NCBI RefSeq assembly: GCF_965363235.1
Contig: NC_134844.1
Coordinates: forward strand, 76,191,497 to 76,255,496
Length of the DNA: 64,000 nt
Source: Mytilus galloprovincialis
Lineage: Eukaryota > Mollusca > Bivalvia > Mytilida > Mytilidae
Direction: 5' to 3'
Below the pieces are notes generated by a model. The model was not told where the DNA came from. It made no database searches and saw only the letters and a list, made by a program, of their open reading frames with translations. Made by a program: the position numbers and the translations under genes. Each line of letters opens with the position of its first letter. Positions within the stretch are counted from its first letter, which is position 1. Positions 47,936-59,996 of this stretch are shown piece by piece.

Positions 47936-48924
47936 GTGTGGATTAAATTTAGTTGCTAGAACTAGTAGTGAACAGTTTTGTGTTTCCTTGTTATATAACA
48001 TAATGTAATCTGTCTGTTTTCTCAGTGCTTTTATTATCTATCAATGGATGAATTTCAATTTTCATGAATCCTCTTTGCGTACAATTTTGTTTGAATAGTT
48101 CTCTCTGTGTGTCAACATCATCTCTGTTACAATATGATCTTATGAACCTTGTAATTTCAAATCCTTTGAATTCTTAAGCTGGGCAAGCAGACAATTTCTC
48201 AAAGTATTAGTAAATGCCTGTTGCTTTGCGATATAATTTAATAGCTAATATCTGTTGTTTCAGATCGGTTTCCTATAAATAGTGTTACATCCAAATATTG
48301 TATTTGGTTATTAGAGATTCCATAAGTTCATTTTTTAATAGTGATAAAATTTCTTAAAAGATTGTTCGCTACCTTTTAGTAATAAGAATCTGTCATCTCT
48401 GTAGACATACATACTGATAGTCAAGGGTAACACCTTACGCCCTCTCCCCTGTAGAGGGGACATAACGAGTAAAACATCCTAATTTAAGGACCTTAGATCT
48501 TGTTAGGACTTGATTTCAGTCATAAAGTCATTATTTTAGTGCTTCTGTCCATCCATTTCAATTTTAAAGATAATAGGCAAACATTCTAGTGTGTGACTAG
48601 TGCATGATGAAATGCAATGACAATAACAGTTAAATGACAATGGATCTCAATAGTGCAGATGAGGTTAAAGGGTAAATAAATGAAAAAGGAAAACCTTAAC
48701 AATCTGTTTATATTTAATGCCACAACAGTTGACTTCTGGTTACATACTGTAAAATTGTAATGTAATTTTAAAAAAAATGCAAGTTAGAGGCAGGTTTAAA
48801 TAAACTGATTTAAATAATTAGCATGATTAGACATCCTGAATATATATAGCACCCCAGTTTGATATCTAAATGCACCAACAAAAAAATGCCACAAATCAAT
48901 GTTTATAACACAATGTAAAAATAT
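47936..48924. other. UMPS downstream flank
   Basis: AT-rich. The UMPS 3' untranslated region should start at 48924 and run downward. Apart from the candidate ATTAAA I see nothing distinct. Confidence 0.4.
48713..48718 (-). promoter_or_regulatory. Possible UMPS poly(A) signal (ATTAAA)
   Basis: The minus strand reads ATTAAA here, about 207 bases past the UMPS stop codon. It is the common variant of AATAAA. AT-rich DNA produces this hexamer often by chance, so this is only a candidate. Confidence 0.22.
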
Positions 48925-51900
48925 TTAGTTTTTCAATGATTCTTCATATGCTTTGTATCCAGCTTCTTTATACTGTATGGCTGCTTGGACTGGATCATCT
49001 GTTGCTAGGATACCACTGCCTACTATTATGACGTCTGCTCCTCTTTTCAAAATGGCTTCCTCAGGTGTTCTGTATTGTTGTCCTAATGAATCACCACCTT
49101 CTGATAACTTAACTCCTGGAAATAAAATATGAAAAAACAGTTATTTAGTGGTAGATTTTTTCCTTTCAACCCTATGCCTCTGCTTCCCATCCAACATACA
49201 GCAATATACTATAAGCTAACAGATAAAAAATTGAAACATCACAATATATCTATGTAAAAATTAAAAAAACCTTACCTGGTGTCATGTGTACAAAGTTGTA
49301 ATCATCTATTAATCTTGACTGGCAAATAAATCCTATCACAAAATCTTTGTGGTCTTCAGCCATCTTTATTGCACCTATATTTAAATCAAACAGATAATTT
49401 AAAATACACTGCATCTAAAAATAAACGATAAAATCCAAATTAATCTACTACATAACAATTATCAGGTTGTCTGCATATCAATTAAGTAAAACAACAGCTG
49501 TGAGTCACACTATGAAGCTTTTTGTCAAGTGAGCGCAGCAAAGGAGTTTAAATGGTTCATATTGTGTCAAGCAGAAGATATTTTACCAAATAAATATGCA
49601 AACAACCAGATAATTGATAATACATTATCATGTCACTGATATGTATTGGTCAAAGTTATGAAGGCCAGGATAATGTATTTGACGTCGCAAAGCCGTGATA
49701 TGCAATTTTGTTAAGAGCTGAACAGAGTGATACTGACCATGCTGACAGTGGGAGGACCAAAACATAAGAAAATGCAATCACTATCTTAAGTAAATAAAAC
49801 ATTTCCAAAGTAAGTTTGAAAAGTGGATCCATGTGAGATGCTCAAAACCATACCATATATTATATGAGTACCATAATGACTGAATCAATGTGTTTCGTTC
49901 ATAAGTGGATGAAAGATTACAACATGAAAATCCTGCTATGAACCACTATTAAAAATGTAACAAATGGTTCAAATCTTTATTTACCGTGTTGTTCACAAAC
50001 TTGCTACAAAAATGTGTGAAAGAATTGCAAATGCTTCTTTTATCTTTTGTATAATCATTCTTGCCAACTTGCTTCAGACATGAGTGCTTAAGAATTCAGT
50101 TAACATTTACCTTTTGTATAATCATTCTTGGCAAGACTTCCTGCTGAACTCATTTCTGCAACTAATAAACAACCTTTATTTGTTCCTGTAACAGCCTGAA
50201 ATTTACAGAAGATGGTTTAATTTATCACTGCATTTTCATTTAAAAGACAAATATCTCACCTCAAAATTCGAAAAATGTTTAAAGGAGACAATTTAAACAA
50301 TTTAAACACTAAGGAACTATACTAGGTAAGTGCCCTATTTGGACTAATATATCTCCAAGACCTTTGTTTAAAGGTAAAAGTTTCAGGTTGATGGTAAGAC
50401 AAGTGAAAATGTAAATTAGAACTATTCATGTCAATATTTTCTTTTAAAGTGCTTAAATTTACAACCAGAATAAGCCTTTTGGTGAAATTTGATAAAATGT
50501 CTGAATTTCAACCAAATGTAGGCCTATGAAACATCAAGGCAAGCTAAGTTGGACAAACTAAATTTTCAAGTCTTATGATTATAATTTATGTGCTTATCAC
50601 AGAGGCACCAAATACCATTCTCAAGTCATTGGTTTGAACTCATGATCTCCTGCAAAGGAGGCAAGAATTGACTTCATCAGACAAAATATCACATGTCATC
50701 TAGATGTTAACAAAATGTTTTAACTTTAGACAAGTGTAAATTGGTAAAACATTTGCACTCTAAATTGTAAGTAACTAAGATAGATCTGTTTTCCAGCTAG
50801 CATATCTCAAACACATTTTTGTGAATGAGAGAACTCACAGATAAGTTATACTCGCCTCTTTTAAACCTTTTATTACCCCATCCCCAGGCACAGGGTGAGC
50901 ATTGACAATATCCGCCCAAGAGGATATTTTGTATATGCCTCCTTCATACTGACATTTTACTGTTTTTCCAATGTCGCCAAATTTTCTGCAATTAAAAAAT
51001 AAAAGAAGAATGTACCTGCAAGAAGGCAAGATGAAAAGATGAATGGTCAATAGTATAACATGTATAACGAAATGCCACCTTTGCCTATAGCAGGGACATA
51101 TGAAAATGTATATAATTTTCTGAAGGTCAAGTAATAATAAGACACAAAGGCTCTCAAAACTTTGTTCCAATCATTTAATTTCTATCCTTTTAAGCTAATA
51201 AAAGAAATCACCCAATAAAATCAATTGCTGGCATCATCCATATTATTCAAATTGAGCAAGTAGAATCCACACAAATTATTCAATGGCCAAACAGCAGATC
51301 TTGTATATATCTACTGCTTAGAACATCTTAGTCCATGTTAATTGATATATCATTCGTTCAATGTACGGTCGGTCAACTGACTGTATCATGTTGTCTAAAA
51401 AAAATAATGGTTTATTTTCTTTATTTACAATGTATAGATAAACAGACCTGTCTTCAAATATTAAGAAGTTATGTTTAGCTGCTAAATCTCTGAGTGATGC
51501 TGTAAACTGTGGTGAAAAGTCTTCTATGATATCTACATGTGTCTTCACTATACAAAGGTGAGGGCCTAATTTGTCAACTATCTGAAAAAGTAGGGATTTT
51601 CATATGTCATTAACCCTATTAAGCTTTATATATCTACATGTGTCTTCACTATACAAAGGTGGGGGCCAAACTTGTCAACTGTCTGAAAAAAGTAATATTT
51701 TAGCCATGGTGGCAATCTTGGTTGATGACTGGGGTTGCTAGATACATTTTTTAAACTCCATGTAGTTACCCTAAGGATGATTTAGGCAAGTGGTTTTATT
51801 TGGCCCAGTAGTTTCAGAAAAGATTTTAATGCATTTTGGGACAGGAGAGCATTAAAATCAACAAATTATAAAGAATCACGATAAAATTTTAACTTGATAT

Positions 51901-54900
51901 TCAGGGTAGTAGAAAAATTACCTTACGACAGCTGACAGTAAAGGAAATTTTTAACTACAAACAAAGTGTAACATTGCAGCTATTTTGTTTATAACTAATG
52001 TTTTGTTTTATTTTCAATATATTAGGAACAATTTGGTGTTCGTCCATGCTTACTATATCTAGTTATATCTTAAGAAATGAATGCCTGTGATATATTTTAA
52101 TTGCTCGTTTGTAAAAGTTGACTATTTGTGGACGCCCCATAGCAAAGTTTCTGTGGGTGTTTCTTTTTCACAGAATACTTAATGTGTTGGTACATACTCT
52201 GACTGTTTTGTGTATATTTTAATATATTTATCTTTGTTTAAAAACCTACATAACATCAAATCTTAAAAATACCAACTGTTTAGTATTTTAGAAAACTTGA
52301 AGATATCCATGGCTACTTTTGTTAAATGTGTGCAATTTGGTTTTTTTTCCGTTACTGTTCAGATTTTGTTTGCATGCTTTTTTGGGGCAAAAGATTATAC
52401 TAAAATTCAATATCAATTAATGCAGTTTAGGGAAAAACTGCATACAGATATGTCTTTCAGATATCAGAATGCAAGTCCTTTTCATTGCCATGCTCAATCA
52501 GTCGAATTGATAAAAACATCCTAAATTAATGAAATTACAGTATTAAGTCATATAAAATTATAAATTTAAATGTTTATACAATTCTATAATTTATGAACTG
52601 AAAAATAAAAAAAAAAGCTTCATTTCAGCCATGCCATTACCAAATTAGAGCATACGAGTAACTGAGAGGATAAACTTGCTGTCAGTCATATATAGTCATT
52701 GTTGCTTTTTTGTCATAAAAAATGATAATGGCTTTCTCATATTCATTATAAAACATATATTATTAGTAACATAGTGTGCTAGTGAGCTAATACGGTATAT
52801 GGGGTGATATGGAATTTACTGACCCCATATATACCGTATTAGGTCACTAGCACACTATGTAACGAATTTATCTTACCGACTTTCTTAACATGTAAAATTT
52901 AGACCTATCAAAATGAACATGTCTTAAATTCTGTTAGCATTAAGAAATTACTTCTATTGATCTTAGAAAAACAGATACCAACAATAACAACTTGTTTGGT
53001 TTAGATGTGTTTTATGAAATTATTTCAATCTGAATCATCAATTTCTTCGTCTGTTGAAACCTTTACGTTTTTCTCAGTACCGTTTTGTTTTTATAAAGGG
53101 ACGCAACACCTCTACTAACCGTGTATGAAGTAAGCCCCGCCTCCCTACTACCTTATATGGAAAATAAAGGGACGTAACATCACTACTTTTCGTGTATGAG
53201 ATAAGCCCCGCCTCCCTATTAACCTTATATCAAATATACATGGTCTCCACGAGGGCACTTTTAACCAATCACATTCCTAGAAATGTATAGGAGGTAAGAT
53301 AAATATATATATTGTCAAGTCAGTGCCTTTTATAGCTGACTATACTATATGGAATTTGCTTATTGTTGATTGCTGTACAGGCCTGCAATTGCTTACATTC
53401 AGTTCGTTTGGTCTCTGATCGATAGTTTCCTCATTGATTATCATACCACAGCTCATAACATATCATCAGACGTACAGATGTCTTACAATGTTAACTATAC
53501 CTGTAATATTTTCTGTGAGTACTGTAGATCTACAGACAAAGCTAGGTTGGATTTCTTCAGGTGCATGATTTCATAGAGTTGTTGTACCAAAGGATGGGTA
53601 CATGTAGATGCTCTTTCTTCGTAGCTCTGGGATTTCTAAAATATTCAACCATAAAAAATTACAATATGTGTACTGTTGACTTCACTTAATCACATACTGC
53701 TTTATTGCATAATTTCTCCAGCACAAAACCATTTCCCATTCATCAAATGTTAAATTATTTAGTTATCTGCATAGCCTAACATATATGAACAGAAGAGGGG
53801 ACATCCTCAACTCTGAAACTACGTGCTTGAAAATATGGTTAAATATGAAATTCATGTATGATGACTATAACTACTCATTAATACTTTTTCCAATGGCAGT
53901 AAGGGTTCAAACTTCAATACAAAGATATTCTTGTATGTATGGAAATCACACTATTTGGTGTCATAAATTACCTCCCCTTATTATTCCTTTTTACTGTAAG
54001 ATGATAAACTACATTATTCAAGCATCATAAGTCAGATGAGATTTCATACATTTTGTTTTCACTTAACACTTACAAACCTTCTTCTGACTTGTATCACTAC
54101 CATTTGGAACATCAAATCTGTTTTGTTGTATGAACTGTTTTGTTCTGTTGACTGTTTCCTGGTCCAATTTACCTGCTGAGCTTAATACATCTAGTACTTG
54201 ACTTAATGTGCAAACACTGAAAAATATCAACAGTATCATAGTTACCATGGTTACTATAGCTAAGAAAATAAAATTCAAGTATGATTCAAGTTGTATGTTA
54301 AGACTTGCATTTTATACTATATATAAAGAAAACAAGAATGTGACCATGGTACACATATAGGCTTCACTGAAATGGGTGGCAAAGCTATAATTTGGCATTA
54401 ACATTAAGAAGATCATATCAGAAGGAACCTGTGTACTCAGTTTAAAGATGACTGGATGAAAGAACGAATGGATGAACAACGGATGCATACACCAGAAAAA
54501 TTTCCCGCGTAAACTACATTGTACTTCTGCTAAATATATCCAAAATAAACTTTAATGAGACAGCAACCCTAAAATACAAAATGCCCCATTGGGCAAAGAT
54601 CATAGATCAAAATAAGTCTGATGAATAATCATGATAACTGATAATTACCTAAATAATATGTCAAGTTCTAAATCTGAGTCTCGAAAATTTCATCGGTAAT
54701 TATTTAGACTTTTGGTTCAGAAAAAATCCTTATTTACATCTAATTTTCTATCATTTATCTTAATATTTCCAACAGGCTACTGATTACAATCGTGAAAGCC
54801 TTCAATTCTTCTTTCAATAAAAGTCATGTGTATATCTTAAGCTTATATAGCACAAATGAAGATTTTCATCTTTTGAATTACAACTTTTGAAATCTGAGGT

Positions 54901-57900
54901 ATTGCAATGAGTCCTCACATTTTACTTTTTTTCAGAGTTAATATACATGAGACCTTGGACCTCCACATATTTGACCTCTGAAATAACAGTTGGTGTAACT
55001 CACCTATGTACATTGATACCTTTATTTTTCAGAGTCGTCTTTGCCCCTTGTTCCCTGTCCATCAGAACCACAGCATCTGTAACTTTAATGTTCACATCAT
55101 CTAATGTCTGAAAAATATCTTGAAAATTTGGTACAATGATTCTACCAAGAATTCCTAACAAGATCAGGTTTTAAAAAATTTCACATGTACTTATTATACG
55201 TAATAATCATTTGCATACTTCTATTAACTAGAGGCTCTTAAGACAGTCAGAGATATAACTCTATAGGGTTATTGCAGAAAATAACTTGTGTGTGTTATTA
55301 CAGATACTTTTCCTTAAATTTTCTAAATCTGTAATAACATATGTTTGTTATTTGTAAAATTATTTAATCTATAGTGGACTCTAGGGAACTCTTGAGACTT
55401 TGCGCAAAAACTAAATGCATAGCCTTGATAACTAATTTTTAAATTGAATTAATACATTTTTGATTAACCATGGTAAATCAATGAGACAAGGCTATTAAGG
55501 AATTAACTTAGCTGTGATAACAAGGCTTAGTTATTAAAGGAATGTAGCTTATTATATAAGACACTTGGGAATTACTGAGAAACTTGCACAGAACCTCATT
55601 ACATGCTCTGGTCATTATTTCTTACAATAAATTAACATACATTGTAATTAAGCATGATTTATGTCTGAGCAAATGCTTTGAAGTGATATAGAGAAGCACC
55701 CTTTAGTAATTACAGGCATATTTTTTCTGTAATAACATATAGGTGTACTATTCAAAATTGGAATACTATGAACTGTTACATCTTTCAATAGTTAAGTATA
55801 CATAAAGACAATATTAGTAATATCAATAGAACTTGTATACATTTTAACTAAACTTATGATGTATATTGTCCCTTTGAAACATGTAACATACATATGTTAT
55901 CACAGTTCTTTGGTTTTTTAAGTCCACAATAACAAATGTATGTTATTTTCCTGTAATAACCCTATAGAGTTATATCCCTGACTGTAAGAGCCTGTGTCGC
56001 TCACCTTGGTCTATGTGCATATTAAACAAAGGACACAGATGGGTTAATGACAAAATTGTGTTTTGGTGATGGTGATGTGTTTGTAGATATTACTTTACTG
56101 AATGACTGAACATCTTGCTACTTACAAATTTCAAACTTCAAACTTTATTAATCAAACTCAGACACAATAACTGCTCTACAGGAGCTTCACATATGTACAA
56201 TTATCCCCAGTGTTCTCCCCAGGATTTTTGGATAGCGCTGTGGTAAGCGCGTAATTTTCCACAATTCTCAGTAACTTTATGGATAGAAACAAGTGCCTGT
56301 GTGGACAATCGAGAAAGTGAAATTTCTCAAGTCGTATCAGCTTGGGGTTTGTTTTTCTAATCATATCCTCTCAATTGTTTTCAAATGGTAGAATTTCTGA
56401 CTAAACAATTATAAGTTCGAATAGGTGATAATTCATACTTTAAAGACTTAAATAATTTGTAACAAACCCCTGTGTTTGCAGTTTGATTGTTTTTAAAATC
56501 ATCGTTTGTTCAAAGTTCGTAAAACAAGTTTGTGAGTGTCGTCGGGAAATGCGATCAATTCATTTCATCTTATTTCATTCATATATGCCTCTATATATTC
56601 ATTAAATTTAAAAAATAGATGTCAATGCTGAAATCTTTGTTTATTTTGATCTTTCAAAGTCGCCATTTTGTAAAATTTATTCGACTGCCTGGTCCCGCGT
56701 AGTTACCTAATACAACGGAAATAATTCATTCAGAAATAGTAAACCAGTATATCACGTGATCTGAAGTGAAAAATAAGTGGGAAATTTGAAAATTACGAAA
56801 AAAAATATAGCGACAAGCTTGCGTTGGATATCGCTGCGGTCAGTGCAATAGGACAGCAGGAAATTGTGATAGCGCTGAAAAGCGCAATGCTAAAATGACC
56901 AGGGGAGAACACTGTTTCCCTATCTATAATGAACTTGGCCCATTAGTTACAGAGGGAGATATTTTGTTAACAGTTACAAAAATTTACAAAATTTACAAAA
57001 ATTGTTAAATATTGATTATAAAGGGCAATAACTCCTAAAGGGGTCAACTGACCATTGTGGTCATGTTGACTTATTTTTGGATCTTACTTTGCTGAACATT
57101 ATTGCTGTTTACAGTTTATCTCTATCTATAATAATATTCAAGATAATAACCAAAAACAGCAAAATTTCCTTAAAAATTACCAATTCAGGGGCAGCAACCC
57201 AACAACCGATTGTCAAATTCAAAAATTTTTGAGCAGATAGATCTTGACCTGATAAACAATTTTACCCTGTCAGATTTGCTCTAAATGCTTTGGTTTCAGA
57301 GTTATAAGCCAAAATCTATGGACGACGGACGACAGACGCCAAGTGATAAGAAAAGCTCTCTTGGCCCAAAGGGCCAGGTGAGCTAATAAAGGGATAACAA
57401 CTCAAAGAAACAATAAAAATAGAATTAAAAACAAGAACGTGTCCATAGTACATGGATGCTCCACTCACACTATCATTTTCTATGTTCAGAGAACAATGAA
57501 ATTGGTGTGAAAATTCTAATTTGGCATTACAAGGAACATGTGTACTATTAAAGTTTCAGGTTGATTGGACCTCAACTTCATCACAAACTACCTTGACCAA
57601 AAACGTTAACCTGAAGCAGGACAGAAGGGCGAACAGATGGACACACTGACAAAAAGACACACAGACAGAAAAACATATTGCCCCTAAATGGGGCATACAA
57701 ATATTTACATCATGTAGGATATTAATTTTTAAGAGAGGGTTGGATGGTGTCATCCAAAGTTCCAGTAAAATCAAGATTAATTCCAAAAATTCCTAAAAAA
57801 AATAATAAAGAATGGTATCCCAGATCCTGAAAACGAATCTGACATTAATTCTCTGGCAAGTACAACAAGGTGAAAATTTGAAGTTCCCACAAAAACAAGG

Positions 57901-58778
57901 CCTAATCCTGACATCCAAAATATATTAATTTCACTGTTCTTAATAAAAGTAAATTTTCTGCCATACCTGAACAGTTTCTAGAACAGATGTTCCACTTGTA
58001 ACTACATCTTCAACAATGAGACAAACTTCTCCTGGTTTGTAATGACCTTCAATCATCTTTTTTGTCCCATAATCCTTTGCTTCTTTACGTCTGATCAACA
58101 TGGGATAATTATGATCTACTGACAAAACCTAAGTTGAATATAAATCAAAAATCCGGATAAAAATTATATATGTACGCACAAGACAAATTAAATATGAGTT
58201 ATTAAAGAGCTTGTGAAGGGTAGAGATTGCTTTTATTTTTAAATGTGAACCTAAAATTAACATTTAAATTCAATATAACTCATTCTGCAATTGAATTGAG
58301 TTACATTGTATTTTTCCTTGTCCATATTTGCAGTTCATTGTTATTTTTTTTGTTGGTCATTGCACAATTTATTTAATTTTCATAAAAATTTGGAGCAATT
58401 CAATGTACAAATAAGAGCACTAACGCAGCAATTTCCCCACAATTCTTCCAAGGGACATAACTCTTTAAAAAATAAAATATCCACACTGATTTTTGAACAT
58501 TTCTCAGACATAAGTGATATAAAAATTTGGCTAGAAAAGAACAAGTGAGAGGGCTAACAAGAATAAGATGGGCAGAGGCAGACGCAGGGACACCCTTATT
58601 TGCCTTGTGCCCTTTAAGGCCTTGCACATGGGACACTGAAAGACACACACAAGAGACAAAACCTTCAAAATTAACTTACTGTTGCTATTGGTAAAGCTGT
58701 GTATGGTACACCACAAATAGATTCAAAATGACAGTTATCTTTCTCTACCAAGTCCCACATCAGCTCTGCAACTATTTT
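48925..58778 (-). CDS. UMPS: Uridine 5'-monophosphate synthase, last ten exons (5' end missing)
   Basis: Bifunctional cytosolic enzyme: orotate phosphoribosyltransferase (OPRT) makes OMP from orotate and PRPP, then OMP decarboxylase (ODC) makes UMP. Exons in transcript order: 58680-58778, 57967-58128, 55004-55107, 54078-54216, 53501-53635, 51448-51581, 50856-50985, 50111-50195, 49276-49374, 48925-49115. They join without frame conflict into 425 residues plus stop; the human protein has 480, so about 50 N-terminal residues lie upstream and were not found before the window edge. OPRT evidence: [29 protein letters not shown] and the PRPP loop [20 protein letters not shown] evidence: [12 protein letters not shown], the catalytic D-x-K-x-x-D in [31 protein letters not shown]. 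Oddities: the usual VGRGI phosphate loop reads VGSGI, and the intron after 50856 starts with GC, not GT. Identity is very sure; individual edges are inferred from splice sites and phase. Confidence 0.96.
50042..50067 (-). pseudogene. Fragment copy of UMPS exon end inside an intron
   Basis: About 26 bases nearly repeat the 3' end of the neighbouring UMPS exon (50109-50134), including the codons for N-D-Y-T-K. The copy sits just downstream in the next intron and has a poorer donor. It is a small local duplication, not an extra exon. Confidence 0.5.
51631..51690 (-). pseudogene. Duplicate of the 5' part of a UMPS exon with its acceptor site
   Basis: About 58 bases repeat 51530-51588, covering the intron end (TTTTTCAG-like acceptor) and the first 17 or so codons of the exon that encodes [18 protein letters not shown]. 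The copy reads [18 protein letters not shown] and then a stop, with no donor. It lies upstream of the real exon, so it offers a decoy acceptor. Several base differences show it is not very recent. Confidence 0.75.
51708..51830 (+). repeat. Fragment of the bivalve GGCCAGGTGAGCT-type repeat
   Basis: The stretch resembles the internal part of the repeat seen more fully at 55231-57387, with the marker words ATCTTGGTTGATGACT and TTTGGCCCAGTAGTTTCAG. It lies in a UMPS intron. Family assignment is from memory of mussel sequence. Confidence 0.5.
52766..52863. repeat. Near-perfect hairpin (about 40-bp arms)
   Basis: Arms 52766-52804 and 52822-52863 are inverted copies with few mismatches around a 17-bp loop that contains GGAATTTACTGA. 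Both arms contain TAGTGTGCTAGTGA and AATACGGTATAT. It lies in a UMPS intron and has the form of a very short palindromic MITE. A diverged relative is at 38586-38664. Confidence 0.8.
53093..53234. repeat. Two-unit tandem repeat, 71-bp period
   Basis: Two adjacent units begin ATAAAGGGACG and share TAAGCCCCGCCTCCCTA near the middle-to-end of each unit. They differ at several bases. It lies in the UMPS intron just downstream of the exon at 53501-53635. Confidence 0.75.
54325..54610 (+). repeat. Diverged bivalve repeat (AACAAGAATGTG family)
   Basis: Shares the order of motifs with the copy at 57428-57690: AACAAGAATGTGACCATGG, AATTTGGCATTA, GGAACCTGTGTACT and an ACGAATGGATGAACAACGG tail. It is more diverged than that copy and lies in a UMPS intron. 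Confidence 0.5.
55243..55985. mobile_element. Non-autonomous TIR element with AAG target duplication
   Basis: The ends are about 43-bp inverted repeats starting ACAGTCAG and including GATATAACTCTATAGGG; they are flanked by AAG at 55240-55242 and 55986-55988. About 743 bp, no coding capacity. The host repeat reads continuously when the element is ignored, which supports these borders. A 3-bp duplication points to Harbinger/PIF or a similar superfamily, but that is a guess. Confidence 0.7.
56208..56914. mobile_element. TIR element, CAGTGTTCTCCCC ends (possibly hAT)
   Basis: Starts CAGTGTTCTCCCCAGG and ends with the inverse, ACCAGGGGAGAACACTG, with GATAGCGCTG-type motifs just inside both ends. 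About 707 bp and non-coding. The CAGTG ends resemble hAT elements; a clear 8-bp target duplication was not found, because the flanks TTATCCC and TTTCCC only partly agree. Confidence 0.65.
57428..57690 (+). repeat. Bivalve dispersed repeat (AACAAGAACGTGTCC family)
   Basis: Recognised by AACAAGAACGTGTCCATAG, CACACTATCATTTTCTATG, AGGTTGATTGGACCTCAAC and the end AAATGGGGCATA. No coding capacity. Lies in a UMPS intron. Family recognition is from memory. Confidence 0.6.
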
Positions 58779-59224
58779 CTGTAAAAAAAAATATTTTTTA
58801 TTATTTCAACATGTTCTAATATGAAATTTACATAAGTAATTACAAGTAACCTGCACAACTAGAAAGGGTACAGGTATAATTTATAAAATTCAGTTTCAGA
58901 TTTCAATCATGTCAAGTGGTAGGGTTCTTGAAAAGTAGTGGTCCACATGCATGACATGTAACAATTTTTGTTTTTTGAAAAAGAAATAATACAGCAGATT
59001 CACTACATCATGTACAAGGATCAGACAGAGAGTTGTATCAGTTTCAATTATAATACCACATCTTCTTACTTCTTTCCAACACACATTTTTCTTATTACAG
59101 CTTAATAACCATTTATTAATTGATAATTTAATCACAGTTTTTATAGCTGCATTGGATGTATAATTTACAATGCTGTCATCAATTTGATTGCAATCACACA
59201 TGTACAAATGATCAGTAAGGGGTG

Positions 59225-59826
59225 CTACTTAAACAAGTGATTTCATTATCACCTATTTTAGTGATTTGATAAATTCAGTTATCACCTATTTAAGTGATTT
59301 TGGTGTTTCCTTTGATCTTCAAATGCCTATTTCATTGATTTTCCATATTTTCACAAACTTTTCTATAATTTTCCTACATAGATAAGTTATCCCTTTTTCT
59401 ATGGATATTAACTTCACCAGTGCGCTTGGGCAGTAAGTTAGTGCGCTACAGCATTTTACAGTACCCTTTGGAATTGTTCTGTAATCAAATATTCATTAAC
59501 TACTCTGACTATCAGACAATTCAAAGGTCAACAATATTAGGTAACCTGATTGGTTTTCTTTAGAGTTAGAATGATATACTTCAAGGTTATGTCCTGATCT
59601 ACAAATTATTCCAGAAAATCCATATTTTCAATTAATTGTAAAAACTGACAGGTTTATCAAGCAAAAGACAATTTCTAGATGTACATAGTTGCTTTTTCTA
59701 TGGAATTCATGTCTTTTTACCAATAAAAAATCAGGCTTGTGAGAAAAATATCAAGAAAAAGTTCTAATCACTTATCATGCTTAATGAAGTGATCTTCTCA
59801 AATTACTTGTTTCAGTGATTTTAAAA
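59225..59826. repeat. Possible foldback element with AAACAAGTGATTT ends
   Basis: TTAAACAAGTGATTTCATTA at the left and, inverted, ATTACTTGTTTCAGTGATTT at the right; the motif AAGTGATTT recurs inside the left end. About 600 bp, non-coding. Weakly supported because the arms are short and diverged. Confidence 0.35.
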
Positions 59827-59996
59827 AGTCTGTATATTTATACATTTTTTTTTAATATTTCACAGCCAAAATCACTTGAAAAAATCTATTGTGAAGACTG
59901 CAAAGTCTGAAATTTTTTTTTTTGTTGTGTTTAATTTGTTTTTTAAAGCATGGTTATGATAGTTTGTAAGGCCATTGCATTGTCCATGTCTACATG

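Larger units (their letters stand above)
55231..57387 (+). repeat. Long bivalve dispersed repeat, split by two nested elements
   Basis: A recognisable mussel repeat starts at GAGGCTCTTAAG, continues after 55986 with AGCCTGTGTCGCTCACC and ends near GGGCCAGGTGAGCTAA. Its interior has GGGCAATAACTCCTAAAGG and ACGACGGACGACAG. It carries no open frame. Two inverted-repeat elements (55243-55985 and 56208-56914) were inserted in it, so the repeat is older than both. Classification is uncertain. Confidence 0.65.
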
